A stretch of DNA of 7,832 bases, taken from positions 252 to 8,083 of the forward strand of contig RYWC01000027.1 in assembly GCA_003979335.1 (NCBI GenBank), read 5' to 3'. This document shows positions 7,286 to 7,832 of this stretch, in pieces (the stretch's first letter is position 1; each line of letters starts with the position of its first letter). The translations under genes and the position numbers were made by a program. Below the pieces are notes generated by a model that was not told the origin of the DNA, did no database searches, and saw only the letters and a program-made list of their open reading frames with translations. This DNA comes from Clostridia bacterium. Its GTDB lineage: Bacteria; Bacillota_A; Clostridia; Christensenellales; Borkfalkiaceae.

Positions 7286-7289
7286 GAGG
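7286..7289 (+). promoter_or_regulatory. Shine-Dalgarno site of ntpD
   Basis: GAGG lies 6 bases before the ATG at 7296. Immediately upstream, GGCTTGC (7277-7283) can pair with GCAAAGCC (7229-7236, one bulged A), so leader structure could affect access to this site. Confidence 0.6.
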
Positions 7290-7295
7290 TAATTT

Positions 7296-7832
7296 ATGTC
7301 ACGTCTTAACGTAAACCCTACGCGTATGGAGATGAAAAAGCTTAAAGCCCGTCTCGATACCGCGGTAAGGGGGCACAAGCTTTTAAAAGATAAGTCGGAC
7401 GAAATGGTGCGCCGTTTTTCCGTAATAATCAAAGAAAACAAGCTTCTGCGCGACGAGGTGGAAAAAGAGCTTGCGGAAACGTTGAAGCAATTTTCCGTTG
7501 CCCGTTCGGTTACGCCGTCTTACCGCGCCGAAACGGCGTTCGCTATGCCGTCGGTTGCAGTCAAAGCCGACTGCGGCGTACAAAGCATAATGGGTGTAGA
7601 AGTTCCGAAGCTTGAAATTTCCCAAAACAAGCGCGCTGACGGGTTGCCTTACGCCTATCCTGAAATCACAAGCGAGGCGGATTATTCCGTCGACCGCGCG
7701 GCGAAACTTATACCCAAACTTCTGCGCCTTGCCGAGGTAGAAAAAAGCGTAAGAATGCTCGCCGACGAAATAGAGCGGAACAAACGCCGCGTAAACGCCT
7801 TGGAATACGTTATGATACCGCAGTTGCAAGAG
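7296..7832 (+). CDS. ntpD: V-type ATPase subunit D (central shaft), 3'-truncated
   Basis: This is the central rotor-shaft subunit D, an antiparallel coiled coil that turns inside the A3B3 head and, with F, transmits torque to C and the K ring. Translation from ATG 7296 gives 179 residues with no stop before the window ends; the family is usually about 200-215, so some 25-35 residues are missing. The N-terminus MSRLNVNPTRMEMKKLKARL followed by DTAVRGHKLLKDKSDEM is the family signature. The C-terminal LAEVEKSVRMLADEIERNKR and RVNALEYVMIPQL form the second long helix and are also characteristic. The middle segment (about 65-125) is the less helical globular tip. GAGG at 7286-7289 supports the start. 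It is separated from ntpB by 515 bases of repeats and may have its own promoter. Confidence 0.96.
   Translation, partial: MSRLNVNPTRMEMKKLKARLDTAVRGHKLLKDKSDEMVRRFSVIIKENKLLRDEVEKELAETLKQFSVARSVTPSYRAETAFAMPSVAVKADCGVQSIMGVEVPKLEISQNKRADGLPYAYPEITSEADYSVDRAAKLIPKLLRLAEVEKSVRMLADEIERNKRRVNALEYVMIPQLQE

Larger units (their letters stand above)
6781..7295. other. Gene-free gap with repeat array between ntpB and ntpD
   Basis: This 515-base stretch separates ntpB from ntpD, genes that often sit close together in such operons. I find no gene in it. It contains two copies of a three-unit direct repeat block (6808-6934 and 6979-7105), an inverted unit (7127-7154), a probable degenerate unit (7163-7199), a candidate promoter with flanking inverted repeat (7193-7233) and the ntpD leader. 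Short ORFs on the + strand (6975-7211 and 7072-7314) only translate the repeats and have no ribosome site or family resemblance. Confidence 0.85.

Noticed and set aside
6975..7314. Two small + strand ORFs as real genes
   Set aside because: They are translations of the repeat units, overlap in different frames, have no ribosome sites and no family resemblance.
7383..7829. 148-codon minus-strand ORF
   Set aside because: It is antisense to ntpD, whose + strand translation has the clear V-ATPase subunit D signature and stays open to the window end.

Overview
The window holds most of a bacterial V/A-type (rotary) ATPase operon, all on the + strand, in the order ntpI (5' end cut off by the window), ntpK, ntpE, ntpC, ntpF, ntpA, ntpB and, after a 515-base gap, ntpD (3' end cut off). 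All eight products are recognisable from family motifs. The gene set, Shine-Dalgarno-led starts, tight spacing and closest recalled resemblance (Enterococcus/Clostridium-type Ntp ATPases) suggest a fermentative low-to-mid GC Firmicute, perhaps an uncultured gut clostridium. The taxonomic placement is inference only.

Layout: 1-1145 is the membrane half of stator subunit I. 1175-1630 is the rotor-ring proteolipid K. 1643-2215 is peripheral-stalk subunit E. 2218-3192 is the ring-to-shaft adaptor C. 3261-3578 is the small central-stalk subunit F. 3660-5420 is catalytic subunit A. 5413-6780 is non-catalytic subunit B. 7296-7832 is central-shaft subunit D. A and B form the A3B3 ATPase head, D and F the rotating shaft, C the socket on the K ring, I the membrane stator with the ion half-channels, and E part of the peripheral stalk. 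E's partner (subunit G, called H in some schemes) is not seen here and may lie upstream of ntpI or downstream of ntpD. Subunit K carries every residue of the Na+ site known from the E. hirae K ring at a constant offset of 7, so I infer a Na+-coupled enzyme.

The non-routine part is 6781-7295, between ntpB and ntpD. It contains no credible gene. It holds two copies of a 127-base block (period about 171), each made of three divergent units starting GTCATTC, followed by an inverted unit and a probable degenerate unit. After these come a perfect TATAAT box bracketed by a 7-base inverted repeat, and then the ntpD leader. Small ORFs there encode the low-information 'CHSERSEES'-type peptide produced by translating the repeat and should not be annotated as proteins. 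The 81-base ntpF-ntpA gap also has hairpin potential. I see no new defence, mobile or biosynthetic system. The interesting points are the repeat array splitting the operon, the possible separate control of ntpD, and the Na+ signature.
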